Shown piece after piece: positions 1 to 12,104 of a stretch of DNA of 64,000 nucleotides. Source of the DNA: Homarus americanus (lineage: Eukaryota; Arthropoda; Malacostraca; Decapoda; Nephropidae); NCBI RefSeq assembly GCF_018991925.1, contig NW_024748849.1:880501-944500 (forward strand), in the 5' to 3' direction. The position numbers and the translations under genes were made by a program. How positions within the stretch are numbered: the first letter of the stretch is position 1; each line of letters opens with the position of its first letter. Under the pieces are notes generated by a model. The model searched no databases and was not told the origin of the DNA. It worked only from the letters and a program-made list of their open reading frames with translations.

Positions 1-883
1 TAAACAGATAAGAGGATGGAAATAAAATAATGTTCATTTTTTTCGAGGCTTGGTCCTCCCTTTCTACTAAATTATATTTGCCACTGCACATACATTTTTG
101 TCAGTGGAGGACGAAGATTTTGTTTCTGGGAGTTATACCTCAGTCATGTTAGGTTAGTTTGATTTATGTTTTAGGGGAAAAGATTTGTTTTAATTGCACC
201 TCGGAAACCACTAACAAAAAAGGGTGTCCTAGTGTATTTCGTGTGTTCTTTTAAACAAATCTGACCTTCATTTCCGTCGCAAATGAACCTTTTTTCATCA
301 AATTTACCCAACCTTACCTAACTTACCAAACCCTCCGCCATATTAAACAAAAAATGGTACCAATGAAAGCAACATTCTTGAGGTGTCATGATGAAATTTC
401 ACGGTTTTTGTGAACGTGAGAGCACGCTCCAAAATACTCGAAAAATATAAATTGGCGACTGAAACGTTATAGAATAAAGTATTTCCCCATTTTTTTTTTT
501 TTGCTCTTTCTTCCTATATAAATAAAAATATGAAGTCCCGTGGTGAAACTAAAACGAATCTTAACCGTGTTAAGTATAAGATTAGATTCGGTTTACTTAA
601 ATGCGATATATCAAGTTTAGTATTATTGAAAAGATAATAATTATGTTTGGGTAGAAACAGCCAAAGAAAACCGTAGAAAAACTAAACTAAAGAAAATCTA
701 GATACATTTAATGAATAACTCCTCGCGCTAAGGGACTGACGTTCCAACTTGGAGGGAGGCTTAACAAAGTTAACACTACCGACAATTGGCATTAATATTC
801 CATTAAATTTATACCAAATAAAACTGAGATATATTTACACAGAGAAACTAAACGATATTGACTTAGATAATCATAATACTGAC
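1..883. other. POMT2 intron, no gene seen
   Basis: AT-rich intronic DNA after exon L. The only notable piece is an 18-base near-copy of the exon L end near 737-756. Confidence 0.5.
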
Positions 884-975
884 CCATGGGGCTGACGTTC
901 CAGTTGATGTGCCACTCAATCCCGGGCTGCTCACGGTTCTTGGTACACGTCACCTCCTTCGCCCCTTTGAACGCC
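884..975 (-). CDS. POMT2: POMT2 exon L, MIR repeat 3 end
   Basis: [20 protein letters not shown] then HINWNVSP, matching 'W....EVTC......WNVE' of POMT2. Donor GTCAGT, phase 1. The next exon is not in the window. Confidence 0.92.
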
Positions 976-2589
976 CTGAAAACTTACTTGCATGAGTATC
1001 AACTTATAATGAAGGTTGTAACAAAGAGCAGACCAGCCAACCAGACAGCTAAGTGGTAAAATTATAAATTGAAATTGAATTAAATGAAATTAAATGTCGC
1101 TAGAACTTCATAAATACGTTTCTCGTTATTGTTGCTTATTCTTGGTCCACTTCTTCTATACATACATCACGTATCAGGGTATTATCAACAAGAATTTCTT
1201 CGACCAATTTGTTTTTTCACTACGCTTTCAACTTGGTCATTTCTCTCAAGATTAGAGACTTTCTTAAGAGACAGAGAAACATACTAACCATGGGGGTAGC
1301 TTGACCTTCTCGTTGGCCTTGAGGTAACAGTTCATCTTGTAGTGTTTCAACAGGAAATCGTGACTAATGGTGGTGAGGGGCACCCCGACCTCCTCCCCGG
1401 GTATTAACAGTTGCCACGTCTCGAACGGCCCACCAGCACCGTCCTACATCATACAGCGATACAGGGGAACAAAGACGCAAAGATAGATAATTATAGCCTA
1501 CAGAATATATTAATGTCATTTGAAGTATTCTTTTCTTGAATTTAATATAAAAAAGCAACATTTTAACGTCTCCATAACCTAATGCTTTGTTTGTATACCT
1601 GCAGTTCAGTGTTTATGTATATTGTTTGTATATCTACACTATGCACAGTGTTTGTCTACCTACACTCGATGTAAGTACATTGCATACTTACCTGCATTGT
1701 CTCTGTATATGCTGAGTCAGTGTGAACCTATAGGACGATTTTACTATACAAGTTTGTCTATCTATCCTGGTGAATATCTCAGGAAGAAGAATGCCTTACA
1801 TCACCGTAACCACAGACTTGGAAGTGCCTCTTGGTGATGGGCGCCCGGTGGCCATGTGAGCGCAGGGAGCGGCCAGTCTCTGCGTGGGTCAGCATCACAT
1901 AGTCACCATTACGCACCAATACCACCTCCTGCTGCGGGTCCTTCCCATCTATCACAGCCCCAGCATCTAAGTCTACCTTCTTGATTATCCTGAAACATGG
2001 AACAGGTAAATCCCAAATAAAATACGAGTAGATTAGAGTATGGCAAACAGTGTGTAACAGAAACCCTAACAATTTACATCCCAGAGTATTATGAGAGTTG
2101 TGTAACGAGCTTGCTGAGCTCTGTAAGATCCCATTCACCAGATACATGAACTAGCAAAAGATCACATGAAAGTCCTATATATTCAAACAGGGAGATCGTC
2201 ACTACATGAATACTTATAGTCTGGTGAGATTGATCATCATAGTGTGTAAAATACTAGAGAGCATTGTATGGGATGCCATGATGTAATATTTGCTACGAGA
2301 CAACCTGGTTTTATGCCGGGACGATCCTATTTGACACAATTGCTTAAGGTGCTGGATGTTTGGACTTAGATCCTGAAATGTGTTGGCATTATCGATAATA
2401 TATACCTAGACTTTGCCAAGGCTTTCGACAGCGTACCCCACGAAAGACTGAAAATGTAAAAGGATATAATACGAGTAGATTACTGGCATACTGGTGCTGG
2501 AGTAGAATACAAATATAGTTCACAGGGCCCTTCTACAGCCAAAGCACAGTGCGAGTAAATTAGATTAGGCATTTGTGATGGATGAGCAT

Positions 2590-2628
<39 letters not shown>

Positions 2629-5600
2629 GCACCAGGAGAGGGCCTCGTGGTCCCTAAGAGTAGAGGTGGTCACTTGTTGGCAGGGGGCTGTCCACTCCGA
2701 GGGGAAGAGATCGAACCAAGACTCGAGGAAGCCACAGATGGGTCGGCTGCTCTGGATGGTCAAGTTGGCGCCATATTGCACATCTGAAAAGTAAACAAGC
2801 CACTGTTACCATCCTGGAGTGTTTAAAACAAGCCACTGTTACCATCCTGGAGTGTTTAAAACAAGCCACTGTTACCATCCTGGTGTTAAAACAACCCACT
2901 GTATTTATCCCCACCAGGTGTTTAAACAAGCCACTGTTACCATCCTGGAGTGTTTAAAAACAACCCTGTACCCATCCTGGAGTCATTTAAAACCAAAGCC
3001 GCTGTTACCATCCTGGGTCAAAAACAAGCCTGTTTTTCCATCACCAGGTAAAAACAAGCCTGTTACCCACATCCTGGAGTGTTTAAAACAAGCCACTGTT
3101 ACCATCCTGGAGTGTTTAAAACAAGCCACTGTTACCATCCTGGAGTGTTTAAAACAAGCCACTGTTACCATCCTGGAGTGTTTAAAACAAGCCACTGACA
3201 CTGTCTGGTGTTTTAAACAAACCTATTACCATCCTGAGTCTTGGCTCAAACCCACTGTTACCATCCTGGAGTGTTTAAAACAAGCCACTGTTACCATCCT
3301 GGAGTGTTTAAAACAAGCCACTGTTACCATCCTGGAGTGTTTAAAACAAGCCACTGTTACCATCCTGGAGTGTTTAAAGGGATGTAAGTTGAATGCAGCT
3401 TGTATTATATCACCAAGATCAAATAAGTTATGGAAATGTATAAATAAATACGTCAAACAAAATTTATATATATATATTTTTTTTATATAAACCATGACAA
3501 CATTTGGAGTGGGGGAGCTGTGGTCACCAACCCTCAGAAGATGGTACTTTGACTGAAGACAATACTATACATACATTCAGGAAGGGTTAGGTTGTCGTAC
3601 TCCGTGTTGTCAAACGCTGCGAAGAACTTGGTGTGATAAAACCCTCCTGCGTTGGGGTTCCTAAAGGGGAGGTGGGAGGAGAACTGTAAAATGTCTACCT
3701 TAGAAGATATCCATGTATGATAAACACACTGGATATCCAACATCTGAATATCCCGGTCCTCAAAATATAGAGATAAATAATTATTGGTCATTAAACTCGT
3801 CTCAGATCTTGTTGGGTTACGTCTACACCCAAGTTTTTTTTAACCAACATCCGCTACTATCCGGAAATATAGACGAGCGGCCTTAAATATATTATTCAAC
3901 CGAGATATAAGAAAAATAATATTCATACAACTAAATAATTCCGACAACAACTAAACCTACCACATTATCGAAGAAATACCTTTAAACTTACCAAGATTTA
4001 AGAATCCAGAAGTGAACGACGAAGGATGAGATATAAACGAGGGTGGGAAGGATGATGAGAGCTACGGCCCGCGCTCCTGTATGAGGCAACACCTTCCACT
4101 GTAACAACACCAACATAACTTTACTCTCTCATTTTATTTTTTGTAGATTTATTGTTATTTAGTCTCGTTGATTCTACATAATGGTATAGTTGCTTACGGG
4201 TATTTTGGTTTCTTCTTGATTCAGTCGCTTACTATTCACATATACCTGTACTGATTAATTATACTGCATGGTGAACTAATGTGATATATCTATCTTGATA
4301 TTAGTTAGTGTAGGTTAATGTGGTGAATTAGTTAGTGTAGGTTAATGTGATGAATTAGTTAGTGTAGGTTAATGTGGTAAATTAGTGTAGGTTAATGTGA
4401 TGAATTAGTTAGTGTAGGTTAATGTGGTAAATTAGTGTAGGTTAATGTGTAGTTAGTGTAGGTTAATGTGGTGAATTAGTGTAGGTTAATGTGTAGTTAG
4501 TGTAGGTTAATGTGGTGAATTAGCGTAGGTTAATGTGGTGAATTAGTGTAGGTTAATGTGATGAATTAGTTAGTGTAGGTTAATGTGGTGAATTAGTTAG
4601 TGTAGGTTAATGTGGTGAATTAGTGTAGGTCAATGTGTAGTTAGTGTAGGTTAATGTGATGAATTAGTTAGTGTAGGTTAATGTGGTGAATTAGTGTAGG
4701 TTAATGTGTAGTTAGTGTAGGTTAACGTGTAGTTAGTGTAGGTTAATGTGTAGTTAGTGTAGGTTGCACATGACACCAGCGTGGTCGACCAGAGGGGTGT
4801 GGGGGTCCCCGGCGAGGCAGCATAGTTGATAGACCGTGTGGCAGCCGACGAATCCCACAGTAAACACGCCCACGTACTTGACACTCATCACCGTGCCCAG
4901 ACAAACGCCCGTGAGACACAACCACGCCCACCACGCCCATCCCCACGCCCTGTTAGAGTGGGTTAATGTGTTGATTGATTATATTGTAGTTAAAATTATC
5001 CCTGGGTTAATATACTTAAATATATTTAACTTATACCACCTTAATCTGACCTATCTCGACGGAATCTAATTACTTTTACGTTATTTTGAGATGTAAGATA
5101 ATTTAAATTGCTTTAACCTAACCTTATATAACCACTGTAAACTAACCTAACCTTACATAACCATTGTAAACTAACCTAAGCTAACCTCATATTTTATAAC
5201 CAGACCTAATCATTCTAACTGAACCTATCTTAACCTAATCTCATCTATGCAAACCTAACCTAACCCTAATTATTTTATCACTCACTCTCTCCCTCTCTCC
5301 TCCTACGCACTCTCTTTATGAATCACACACACACACACACACACGCGCGCGACGTAAAGCAGTACCTGTGTCTCTGGTTATGGAACTTGGTGATGCAGTA
5401 GACTGAGGCCAAGATAGACGCCAGCAGTGGAGGGTCCAGCAGTATCAGGGTGTTGAGGCGGTGAATAAACGTGTCTAGCGAACAACAACAACAGCGACCA
5501 TATTATTAACAAGAAATTATGATAAATATACAGTAGACTGTACTGTACATATAGATAAGTAGATAGATAGATACAATGTTAAGTAAAGAAAATGTAAACA

Positions 5601-6935
5601 TGAAGACAAGAATAACAATGAGACGAAGAAAAGCAGGAGAATGAGATAATGGCAGACAGAAGAAGAAGAAGCAGAAGAAAATAATGACAGGGAGAGCAGT
5701 AGTAGTAATGCGTGTCCTTGCTGTGGGAGAAACAACATACGGTGTGTGGGTTGTAGGAAAGGGACCAGCTGTCTAAATCCCTCAGGCAGGGATCTGTCAC
5801 CTGAGGACGACATTTTAGACGATAGTAATGAACCCAATCAGTCGGAAAATACTGTACATGAGGTGAATGACACAGTCAACACATTGAATGGGTCTGTCGG
5901 GGAACGGTGCAGAGAAGTGTGTCAAAGAAGTCTACTCAGAAGTTGTTAGGTGGTCCCCTTTTGATCTACCCAAGAAATGATCAAGGAGATGACTTACCTC
6001 AACAATTACACTCACGTCACCTTTCTGGTCCCATTAGCTCGTCAAATACTGGCAATAATACCCTCACCTATTCTGCCAGAGAACACAAGTGAGGAATAAG
6101 TGCAAGGAAAATGTAGCAGCGATGAAGGGAGAGATTAAAATTCATACGAGATGGAAAGCAAGTCACTGAGGATGATGCCAGAAAGTTGGGTAACAAGATG
6201 CGTGTGGGAAAAGCGTATCCTCGGTAAGATCTCTGGTGTTCACAACCTCTGGTGGAATGGGACCAAGTGCAAGATGCTTCTATGCATGACTGGCCGATGT
6301 GTTATTTGAACAAAAGCTGCAGCCCAGAAGCAACGTTACAGCCTGGATGAGATGTCGACTGTCCTTCTCTCTGCTTAGGTCTGCATTGCTTTGCCTTATG
6401 GGAACGAGATCTTCGGCCCCCAAAGCCGACAACAGTCGCAGATATTGACTATGAGGCAATAGTCACTGAATGCCGCATAAATCTGCGGCTCAACTAACTC
6501 AACACAGCTGGGGTAGCTACTTATGTATTAGGATATTTAATTTTAAGGTAATAAAATGGCGGCGAAGGTGTGGCTAGTAGTAGTAATAACTCACCCGTCA
6601 GGATACAGAGGGCGGCGAGGCTGGAGGCACCAAGGGAGGCAGACAGTTCCCACACCAGCAGGAAGCTTAATGGCACTAGTGACGACCCCAACACTGCCAT
6701 CATCTGTAACGTACATATACCCTGTACACATACACACAAATATACGCACATACATACACACACATACATACTATTCAAAAGACAAAACTTAATAATCATA
6801 ATGTAAAGTGCGGTTAATCTTGGCTTAAGTTTAAATATAGTTGATTAGTATAATGAATGTTTTCAGGTGTTGAGGGAGATATACACTGTATATTCTTACA
6901 CGAGATAATGATGATTTTATATGAGAGAGAGAGAG

Positions 6936-6975
<40 letters not shown>

Positions 6976-7614
6976 TATACTTACGGATCTCATGGCCACA
7001 TAGTTTATATCAGGGGTGTATCTCTTGCCTTGGGTGAACTCAAAGCTCCCATTATACCCAGAGAGCCAAGCTGCCCCCGCGATCACCATCTGTAACACAA
7101 CACCATCTGTTAGACCATCTGTAACACCACACACACTGTTAGACCACCTGAATCACTTTAACACTGGTTCCTGAAGTGTCTCACCTTGCCCAGGGGAGGG
7201 TGAACGTCATGGTAGAAGGTTCTGTTTATGTAGTGGTTAGCGAACGTACCAAAGTGAACCTCGTCCCACCTAGAGAGCAGGGGGTCACCAGCACACACAC
7301 ACACACAGCAGCGTCACCACAGCAGCGTCACCACAGCAGCGTCAATAAGGGGAAGATAAATAAACTGGCTATGGTCACTTGCGTCAGTAATAATTAAGTA
7401 TATGACTTCCAAATTAATATTTACACACACAGTCCCTGAAGGCTAGCTGGTGTAGGTAAGGCTAGCTGGTGTACGTAGATGGGTAGGTAAGGCTAGCTGG
7501 TGTACGTACAGTGTTCCCGAGGGCTGGTCGAGGGAGGCCTGGCGGGTAGTGAGGGCCAGCATGGTGAGGGTGATGTAACAGACCCACCAACGCTCCTCAC
7601 TCGTCAGCCTCCAC
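884..7614 (-). CDS. POMT2: protein O-mannosyltransferase 2 (partial gene, twelve exons)
   Basis: Twelve exons give about 489 of an expected 750 or so residues. In order: first helix, catalytic loop WDEVHFGTF with [14 protein letters not shown] (the DE and HPPLGK motifs of the PMT/GT39 family), several membrane helices, then three MIR repeats. The enzyme sits in the ER membrane and, with POMT1, moves mannose from dolichol-phosphate-mannose to Ser/Thr of proteins such as dystroglycan (family knowledge). The MIR segment [17 protein letters not shown] favours POMT2 over POMT1. The first coding exon was not found; the last third lies left of the window. It is co-directional with PKD1L-A, 4.8 kb downstream. 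Confidence 0.92.
1289..1443 (-). CDS. POMT2: POMT2 exon K, MIR repeats 2/3
   Basis: [20 protein letters not shown] ends MIR 2; [20 protein letters not shown] starts MIR 3. Acceptor TGTAG, donor GTTAGT. Confidence 0.93.
1800..1989 (-). CDS. POMT2: POMT2 exon J, MIR repeat 2
   Basis: [20 protein letters not shown] then [19 protein letters not shown], strongly POMT2-like. Acceptor TTTCAG, donor GTAAGG. Confidence 0.96.
2222..2455 (+). mobile_element. CR1-like reverse-transcriptase relic in POMT2 intron
   Basis: Broken frames give [13 protein letters not shown] and, later, [20 protein letters not shown] text, the family's motif around the first catalytic Asp. Stops and frameshifts make it dead. 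Confidence 0.7.
2592..2627 (+). repeat. (GA)n microsatellite beside POMT2 exon I donor
   Basis: Pure GA run; in the transcript it is a CU run starting within the 5' splice site (GTGCGTCTCTC). Confidence 0.95.
2633..2783 (-). CDS. POMT2: POMT2 exon I, MIR repeat 1
   Basis: [20 protein letters not shown] onward with CQQVTT and W, the MIR pattern 'yG..vti ... qqvt ... W'. Donor GTGCGT merges with a CT/GA microsatellite. Confidence 0.92.
2790..3378 (+). repeat. 33-bp minisatellite, POMT2 intron
   Basis: About 17 copies with core TGTTACCATCCTGGAGTGTT; central copies are shortened or altered. As 33 is a multiple of three, both strands read open, but this is not a gene. Confidence 0.93.
3575..3660 (-). 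CDS. POMT2: POMT2 exon H, luminal loop
   Basis: [20 protein letters not shown] then EYDNLTLPE, the luminal segment before the MIR repeats. Acceptor is CCCCTTTAG after a long pyrimidine tract; donor GTATGT in phase 1. Confidence 0.88.
3992..4098 (-). CDS. POMT2: POMT2 exon G, membrane helix
   Basis: [20 protein letters not shown] then HFWILKS, matching the 'aR...LI.lP...Y...F..HF..L' helix. Acceptor TTACAG, donor GTAAGT. Confidence 0.92.
4290..4766 (+). repeat. AT-rich minisatellite, core TTAGTGTAGGTTAATGTG
   Basis: Over 20 variable units of about 18-27 bp, running right up to the 3' end of POMT2 exon F. Confidence 0.9.
4775..4949 (-). CDS. POMT2: POMT2 exon F, membrane helices
   Basis: [20 protein letters not shown] then [19 protein letters not shown], the GT39 'W....G...G...s.KyvG.f' region. 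The 3' end is uncertain: donors at 4773-4776 either keep frame but are weak (GTCATG) or are out of frame. A minisatellite abuts this end. Confidence 0.85.
5100..5275 (+). repeat. CCTAA/TTAGG-type tract
   Basis: Degenerate CTAACCTAACC text in a POMT2 intron, related to the arthropod telomere repeat; one of about 18 such tracts in the window. Confidence 0.7.
5324..5350 (+). repeat. (CA)n microsatellite
   Basis: CA run passing into CGCGCG, just downstream of POMT2 exon E donor. Confidence 0.9.
5366..5474 (-). CDS. POMT2: POMT2 exon E, membrane helix
   Basis: [20 protein letters not shown], the conserved 'lLlDp.Ll' helix. Acceptor GCTAG, donor GTACTG; a CA/GT microsatellite follows within 20 bp. 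Confidence 0.92.
5690..6573 (+). mobile_element. retroelement fragment with zinc-finger-like ORF and shared 3' end
   Basis: 5702-5949 reads [20 protein letters not shown], a cysteine cluster like those in LINE ORF1 proteins. 6414-6572 recurs inverted at 23834-23990, so it is a dispersed family; the shared end is AATGGCGGCGAAGGTGTG. Family unknown; the link between ORF and shared end is inferred. Confidence 0.55.
6595..6703 (-). CDS. POMT2: POMT2 exon D, membrane helix
   Basis: [20 protein letters not shown] to AALCILTG. Donor GTGAGT; a dispersed repeat ends 22 bp beyond the exon. Confidence 0.92.
6921..6972 (+). repeat. (GA)n microsatellite beside POMT2 exon C donor
   Basis: GA run with a few AA breaks, 12 bp from the 5' splice site on the minus strand. 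Confidence 0.95.
6985..7089 (-). CDS. POMT2: POMT2 exon C
   Basis: [20 protein letters not shown] to YVAMRS, the GT39 'l.gyng.f.f..g..Y....Y..mR' segment. Donor GTAAGT; a GA microsatellite begins 12 bp later. Confidence 0.93.
7185..7269 (-). CDS. POMT2: POMT2 exon B, catalytic loop
   Basis: [20 protein letters not shown] then DVHPPLGK: the PMT catalytic Asp-Glu pair and the HPPLGK motif. Acceptor TCTAG, donor GTGAGA. Confidence 0.95.
7510..7614 (-). CDS. POMT2: POMT2 exon A, first membrane helix
   Basis: [20 protein letters not shown], hydrophobic. Acceptor TTACAG, enters in phase 1, so an upstream coding exon must exist. Donor GTACGT. Confidence 0.8.
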
Positions 7615-7724
7615 CTGTAATGATAAACAAACACATAACTCACCTCACCTGTCAACTATAACAACTCACCTGTCACCATATATAATGATAAATAAATTAT
7701 TACCAATGTATGGATAAACATTTA

Positions 7725-8830
7725 TTTGGTAAAGTTTCGAGGTGGCAGACGAGTCGATCATCCTTACATCACATATATGCAAACTCTTGGAGGGAAATTC
7801 TGAGGGACGCCATCATCCAACACCTGACCGAACACAGTCTTATCAACGCAGTACAACACGATTCCATAGAGAGAAAATCCAGACTGACAAACTTACTCCT
7901 GATCCTTGAAAAGGTAACAGACTACATGGACCAAGGCTCACCAATGGAGGTGTTGTACATGGATTTCTCCAGGGCGTTTGGAGTACATTCTTCATGGGAA
8001 AATTTTCTCAGTAGAGTACCACAAGGCTCTATCCTTGGACCCACCTTGTTTGTGATCTATATAAGCGACATAGATGAAAATATGTCGAGTCACATTGTCA
8101 AGTTTGCGGACGACACGAAGATATTTGGGAAGGTATCAGACCAAGACGATGTGGTGGTAACAGTGCAGAAACACCTGCCGGAGCTGGTGATCTTTAATAT
8201 TACGAAATGTACGACCCTACACTTAGGATACAGCAACCCTCATCACAACTGTTCTTTAATAACACTTTCCTGGATATTGCTGATAAGGAAAAAGATCTAA
8301 GCGTACCTTCGAATACAAACATAAGAAAATGCTCCTTCAACTGTACAAGCTCAAGTACGTCCCAGTCTGGATTACTGTATACAGGCATGGAAGCCCTACT
8401 TCCAGGAAGACCAAACATATCCCTAGAGAAGGTGTAACACGGAGCGACTAAGGTGATACCGGAACTATGTCATCTAGATTATACCAAGTAGACTGAAGGC
8501 CATAGGACTAACAACCCTTCAGACAAGACACAACAGGGCAGAGCTTACTGAAACATTCAAAATCCTGAAAAAGACAGAAAACGTGAACCCGAGCCATTTT
8601 TTATGAAGTGTCACGCACCACAACACGAGAGGACATAACTATAAACTCGCCAAGTTTTCATACAGAACTAATATAAGGAAATACTTTTTCACACTCAGAC
8701 TGGTAGACTTATGGGACGGTCTACTGTACCAGGTCAAGCTGTGATCAAGAACAGTACTGGTCTTCATAACAATCCTTGACAAAACTATCAAGAACAATGG
8801 AAGGATCCTACACAGGTCACTGACCTCCTT
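7725..8830 (+). mobile_element. CR1-like non-LTR retrotransposon relic
   Basis: Shows REILRDAIIQHLTEHSLINA, VLYMDFSRAFG, RVPQGSILGPTLFVIYISDI and KFADDTKIF (degenerate Y/F-ADD catalytic motif), then C-terminal GLTTLQTRHNRAEL and FKILKKTENVNPSHFF. Frames change and a segment after SRAFG is missing, so it is inactive. Confidence 0.88.
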
Positions 8831-9708
8831 CCCTTAGTGTGACCACCTCTAGTAGGTGCCCAGTGAGTGAGTAAGGTGTGTACTGTATGTACGTACATCT
8901 ATGGGTGTATAGACAGTTTATGTTAATAATCATGATGCATTACTACATCTTGGTCAACTTTGTTCATGACATTTAAACAAATATTAATACGTACATTATA
9001 ACATAATGTTCGCGATATTCATCCAACAAGTCTGGGTGAACATTAATGTTTTTGTTTGCATCCTTCCTGATGGGTAGGAAAATATTTATCATAACATTGC
9101 TCATATTCCGAGATAAATAATAACAGTACAGGTAACATTAATGTTGTATTAACGACAATCTCACCTTCTCTTATTAGTTTTCCATTTCTTAATAAGAGTT
9201 TCATCCGTCGTATTCTCTTCAATATTATGTATTTGCTCTTTACATGACATAATTGTTGTATAGAAGTGCAACACCTTCCACCACCGACTACTATCAGCCC
9301 CAACACCTGACTGCCCACGTTGTCATCACCACAGGCAAATCTCCCGCCGGGAAAAATATCTTACGGTAAAACTATAACAAATATTATTTATGTAATTGGC
9401 CTTTGCAATAAAATTTTTAATTCAGCAATACTCCGTAGCGGACTAGATAACTACATGAATATAATTTTAATTGTATTTTTTTCTCGTCTGTTAACGATAA
9501 ATGCACTTCACAGAAAACTTGACTGTAATTATATATTAACCTTTGATACTTTTACTTTCTCTTTTCCTCAAATATAGATGATAAATATATTAATTGAGAC
9601 CAAAGTAACAAATCTTGAAGAATAATGATGAATAGCAAAAGGAAAAAACAACAATACATGTGGATAAATACATCGTACGCCAGGCAGGAGAGTGGTACCA
9701 ACGTGGCT

Positions 9709-9738
9709 GTGATTGGCCTGAGGCGACCCGTGACGTCA
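9709..9738 (-). promoter_or_regulatory. possible POMT2 promoter elements
   Basis: A perfect palindromic TGACGTCA at 9731-9738 and CCAAT (ATTGG on + at 9712-9716), 2.1 kb upstream of the first recognised POMT2 exon. Motif-only evidence. Confidence 0.2.
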
Positions 9739-9894
9739 CAGTGGCAGGTGTTGCCCAGGACGGCCACAAACACATAAAATGTTCAGCAAATAACTCTTCA
9801 ATTAATGTTATATTGATCAGTAATGTGTCATTATTTAATATTATGATTAACCAAGGTCACAATCTTCTCTAATTCCTCCTTCATTTAATGTAAT

Positions 9895-9970
9895 AAGGAT
9901 CTTGAATAACGTCATCAGTGTCTTGGATAACGTCATCAGTGTCTTGGATAACATTGTCAGTGTCTTGGAT
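9895..9970 (+). repeat. 21-bp tandem repeat, about 3.5 copies
   Basis: Core GGATAACGTCATCAGTGTCT repeated, with small changes. Confidence 0.85.
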
Positions 9971-10707
9971 AATAAACACCAACGCTCTCAATGTTTTTAA
10001 AAAACGTGAGAAGTAAAATAATGTAGTTAATCCCACTATATTTTTAACACGCACTATTATGTTCACACAATAAATACATTCTGATACATTGTACATTCTG
10101 ATACATGATTCCTCTTGGATATATTTTATATCTCAAGTGATAAATATATATTATACTCTCTAACAATAACAATAATATACTGCACATATTTAAGTACATA
10201 TTATAAGGCATCAAAGCACATGTTAAAGAGTGTCAAGGCACATATTAAGGCACATATTAAGGCACATATTACACAACAGGATCACCGAAAACTATAGTAA
10301 AATTACTGTGGTTAGGTTAAGTTAGGTGTTAATCATTAGGTGAAATAAACTGGGGTGTCAAATATAAGGTAATCCACTTATTATATGAGGGGTCATTGAG
10401 ACACCCGTTTAAAGACTGTATAATAACGGTAATTATCTAATAATAGACAAAGTATAATTAGTGATGTTTACTATTAATTAAGCCATTAAATTGTCTGGAT
10501 AACTCGAACTAAAATTTCATCTTAACTCACCACCTAAATATTTCCCATAAGAAACCTTCAATAAACTGTATTTGTTGTTTTCCACCATGAATGACAATGA
10601 CTGGTCAAAGCTCAATACACAAAGCTGGTGCTGTATAGTTGAACATTTACTATCATACATTAGTGCTATACTGCATCTTCCTGAATGGTTAAAGCCACTG
10701 TTATTAT

Positions 10708-11592
10708 GGTAGGTGTCTCTCAGGGGTACATGGTAGGTGTCTCACAGGGGGGTACATGGTCTGGTAGGTGTCTCACGGGGGGTACATGGTAGGTGTCTCT
10801 CAGGGGGGGGGGGTCTGGTAAGTGTCTCACAGGGGGTACATGGTCTGTGTGGGTGTCTCTCCCACAGGGGGTACATGGTAGGTGTCTCACAGGGTCTAGG
10901 GGGGTGGCACATGGTCTAGGGGGCATGGTCTTGTGGTGTCTGGGGTACATGGTGGTGTTCTCACAGGGGGCAAGGTCTGTAAGTGTCTCTCACAGGGGGG
11001 TACATGGTCTGGTAGGTGTCTCACAGGGGGCATGGTGGTGTTCTACAGGGGGGTACATGGCGGTCTGCAGGTGTCTGGGGGCATGTCTCCAGGGGAAAGG
11101 TCTAGGGGGGGTACATGGTCTGGTAGGTGTCTCAGGGGGTACATGGTAGGGTGTCTCACAGGGGGGGCATGGTCTGGTCTCACAGGGGGGGGTCTCTGGG
11201 GGTACATGGTCTGGTGTCTCACTAGCATGGTAGGTGTCTCAAGGCAGGTCTGTAGGTGTCTCACAGGGGGGTGCACATGGTAGGTGTCTCACAGGGGGCA
11301 AGTAGCATGGTAGGGTGTCTCACAGGGGGTACATGGTAGGTGTCTCACAGGGGGGGTACAGGGTCTGTGTGTCTCACAGGGGGTACATGGTCTGGTGGGT
11401 TCTCAAAGGGCATGGTCTGGTAGGTGTCTCACAGGGGGGGGTACATGTCTGGTAGGTGTCTCACAGGGGAAAGGCGGTAGGTGTCTCAAGTAGGGGGTAC
11501 ATGGTCTGGTAGGTGTCTCACAGGGGGTACATGGTAGGTGTCTCTGGGGTAGGGTAGTACACAGGGGGGTACATGGTCTGGTAGGTGTCTCA
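10708..11592 (+). repeat. G-rich minisatellite (about 30 units)
   Basis: Variable units of about 20-32 bp, core GGGGGTACATGGT with CTGGTAGGTGTCTCACAG. Each unit has a run of 4-9 G, so G-quadruplexes on the + strand are possible. Confidence 0.95.
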
Positions 11593-12047
11593 CGCGGATA
11601 TAGAGAAACCCAAACTTTTCAGGGCGAATAAGACAACACGGAACAGATCCACTACTGCCCATGACTTAACATCAAAACTACTGATAATAAGCTAATATGA
11701 TACATAATGTCTTCAGTAGCCAGATTACAGTAATATCTAGAAATTTCCTTAGATAATCTAATGGTTAAGAAACTGATGTTATTACTGCCATACTGAATGA
11801 CGAATGTCCAAAAATACTAAACATATTACACTCTTCACAACAACCTGACACAGCAATGTTAGTTTATTTATAAGTTCTTCTGATATTAATGATTTAACAT
11901 AAGGATATTTCTATATATGCAAGAGTGAGTCGGGCCTTGGTGTGTGAGGGGCTGGCTGGCTGGCACTCCTCTTCGCATTACTATACTGTATCACTCAAGT
12001 CACTCTGAGGATCTGGAAAATAATGCAGAACTTTGATATAAAATCGC

Positions 12048-12049
<2 letters not shown>

Positions 12050-12102
<53 letters not shown>
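12050..12102 (+). repeat. (GA)n microsatellite
   Basis: About 26 perfect GA units, 340 bp beyond the PKD1L-A stop. Confidence 0.95.

Positions 12103-12104
<2 letters not shown>

Noticed and set aside
2819..3490. 223-residue open frame on the plus strand
   Set aside because: Product of the 33-bp array in a POMT2 intron; the other strand is equally open.
3661..3682. Longer POMT2 exon H starting at TTCTCCTCCCACC
   Set aside because: It breaks the frame with exon G; this stretch is the pyrimidine tract of the CCCCTTTAG acceptor.
9043..9338. ATGACAACGTGGGCAGTCAG near 9320 (minus) as the POMT2 first exon
   Set aside because: It would leave in phase 2, whereas exon A needs phase 1, and no GT39-like text precedes it.
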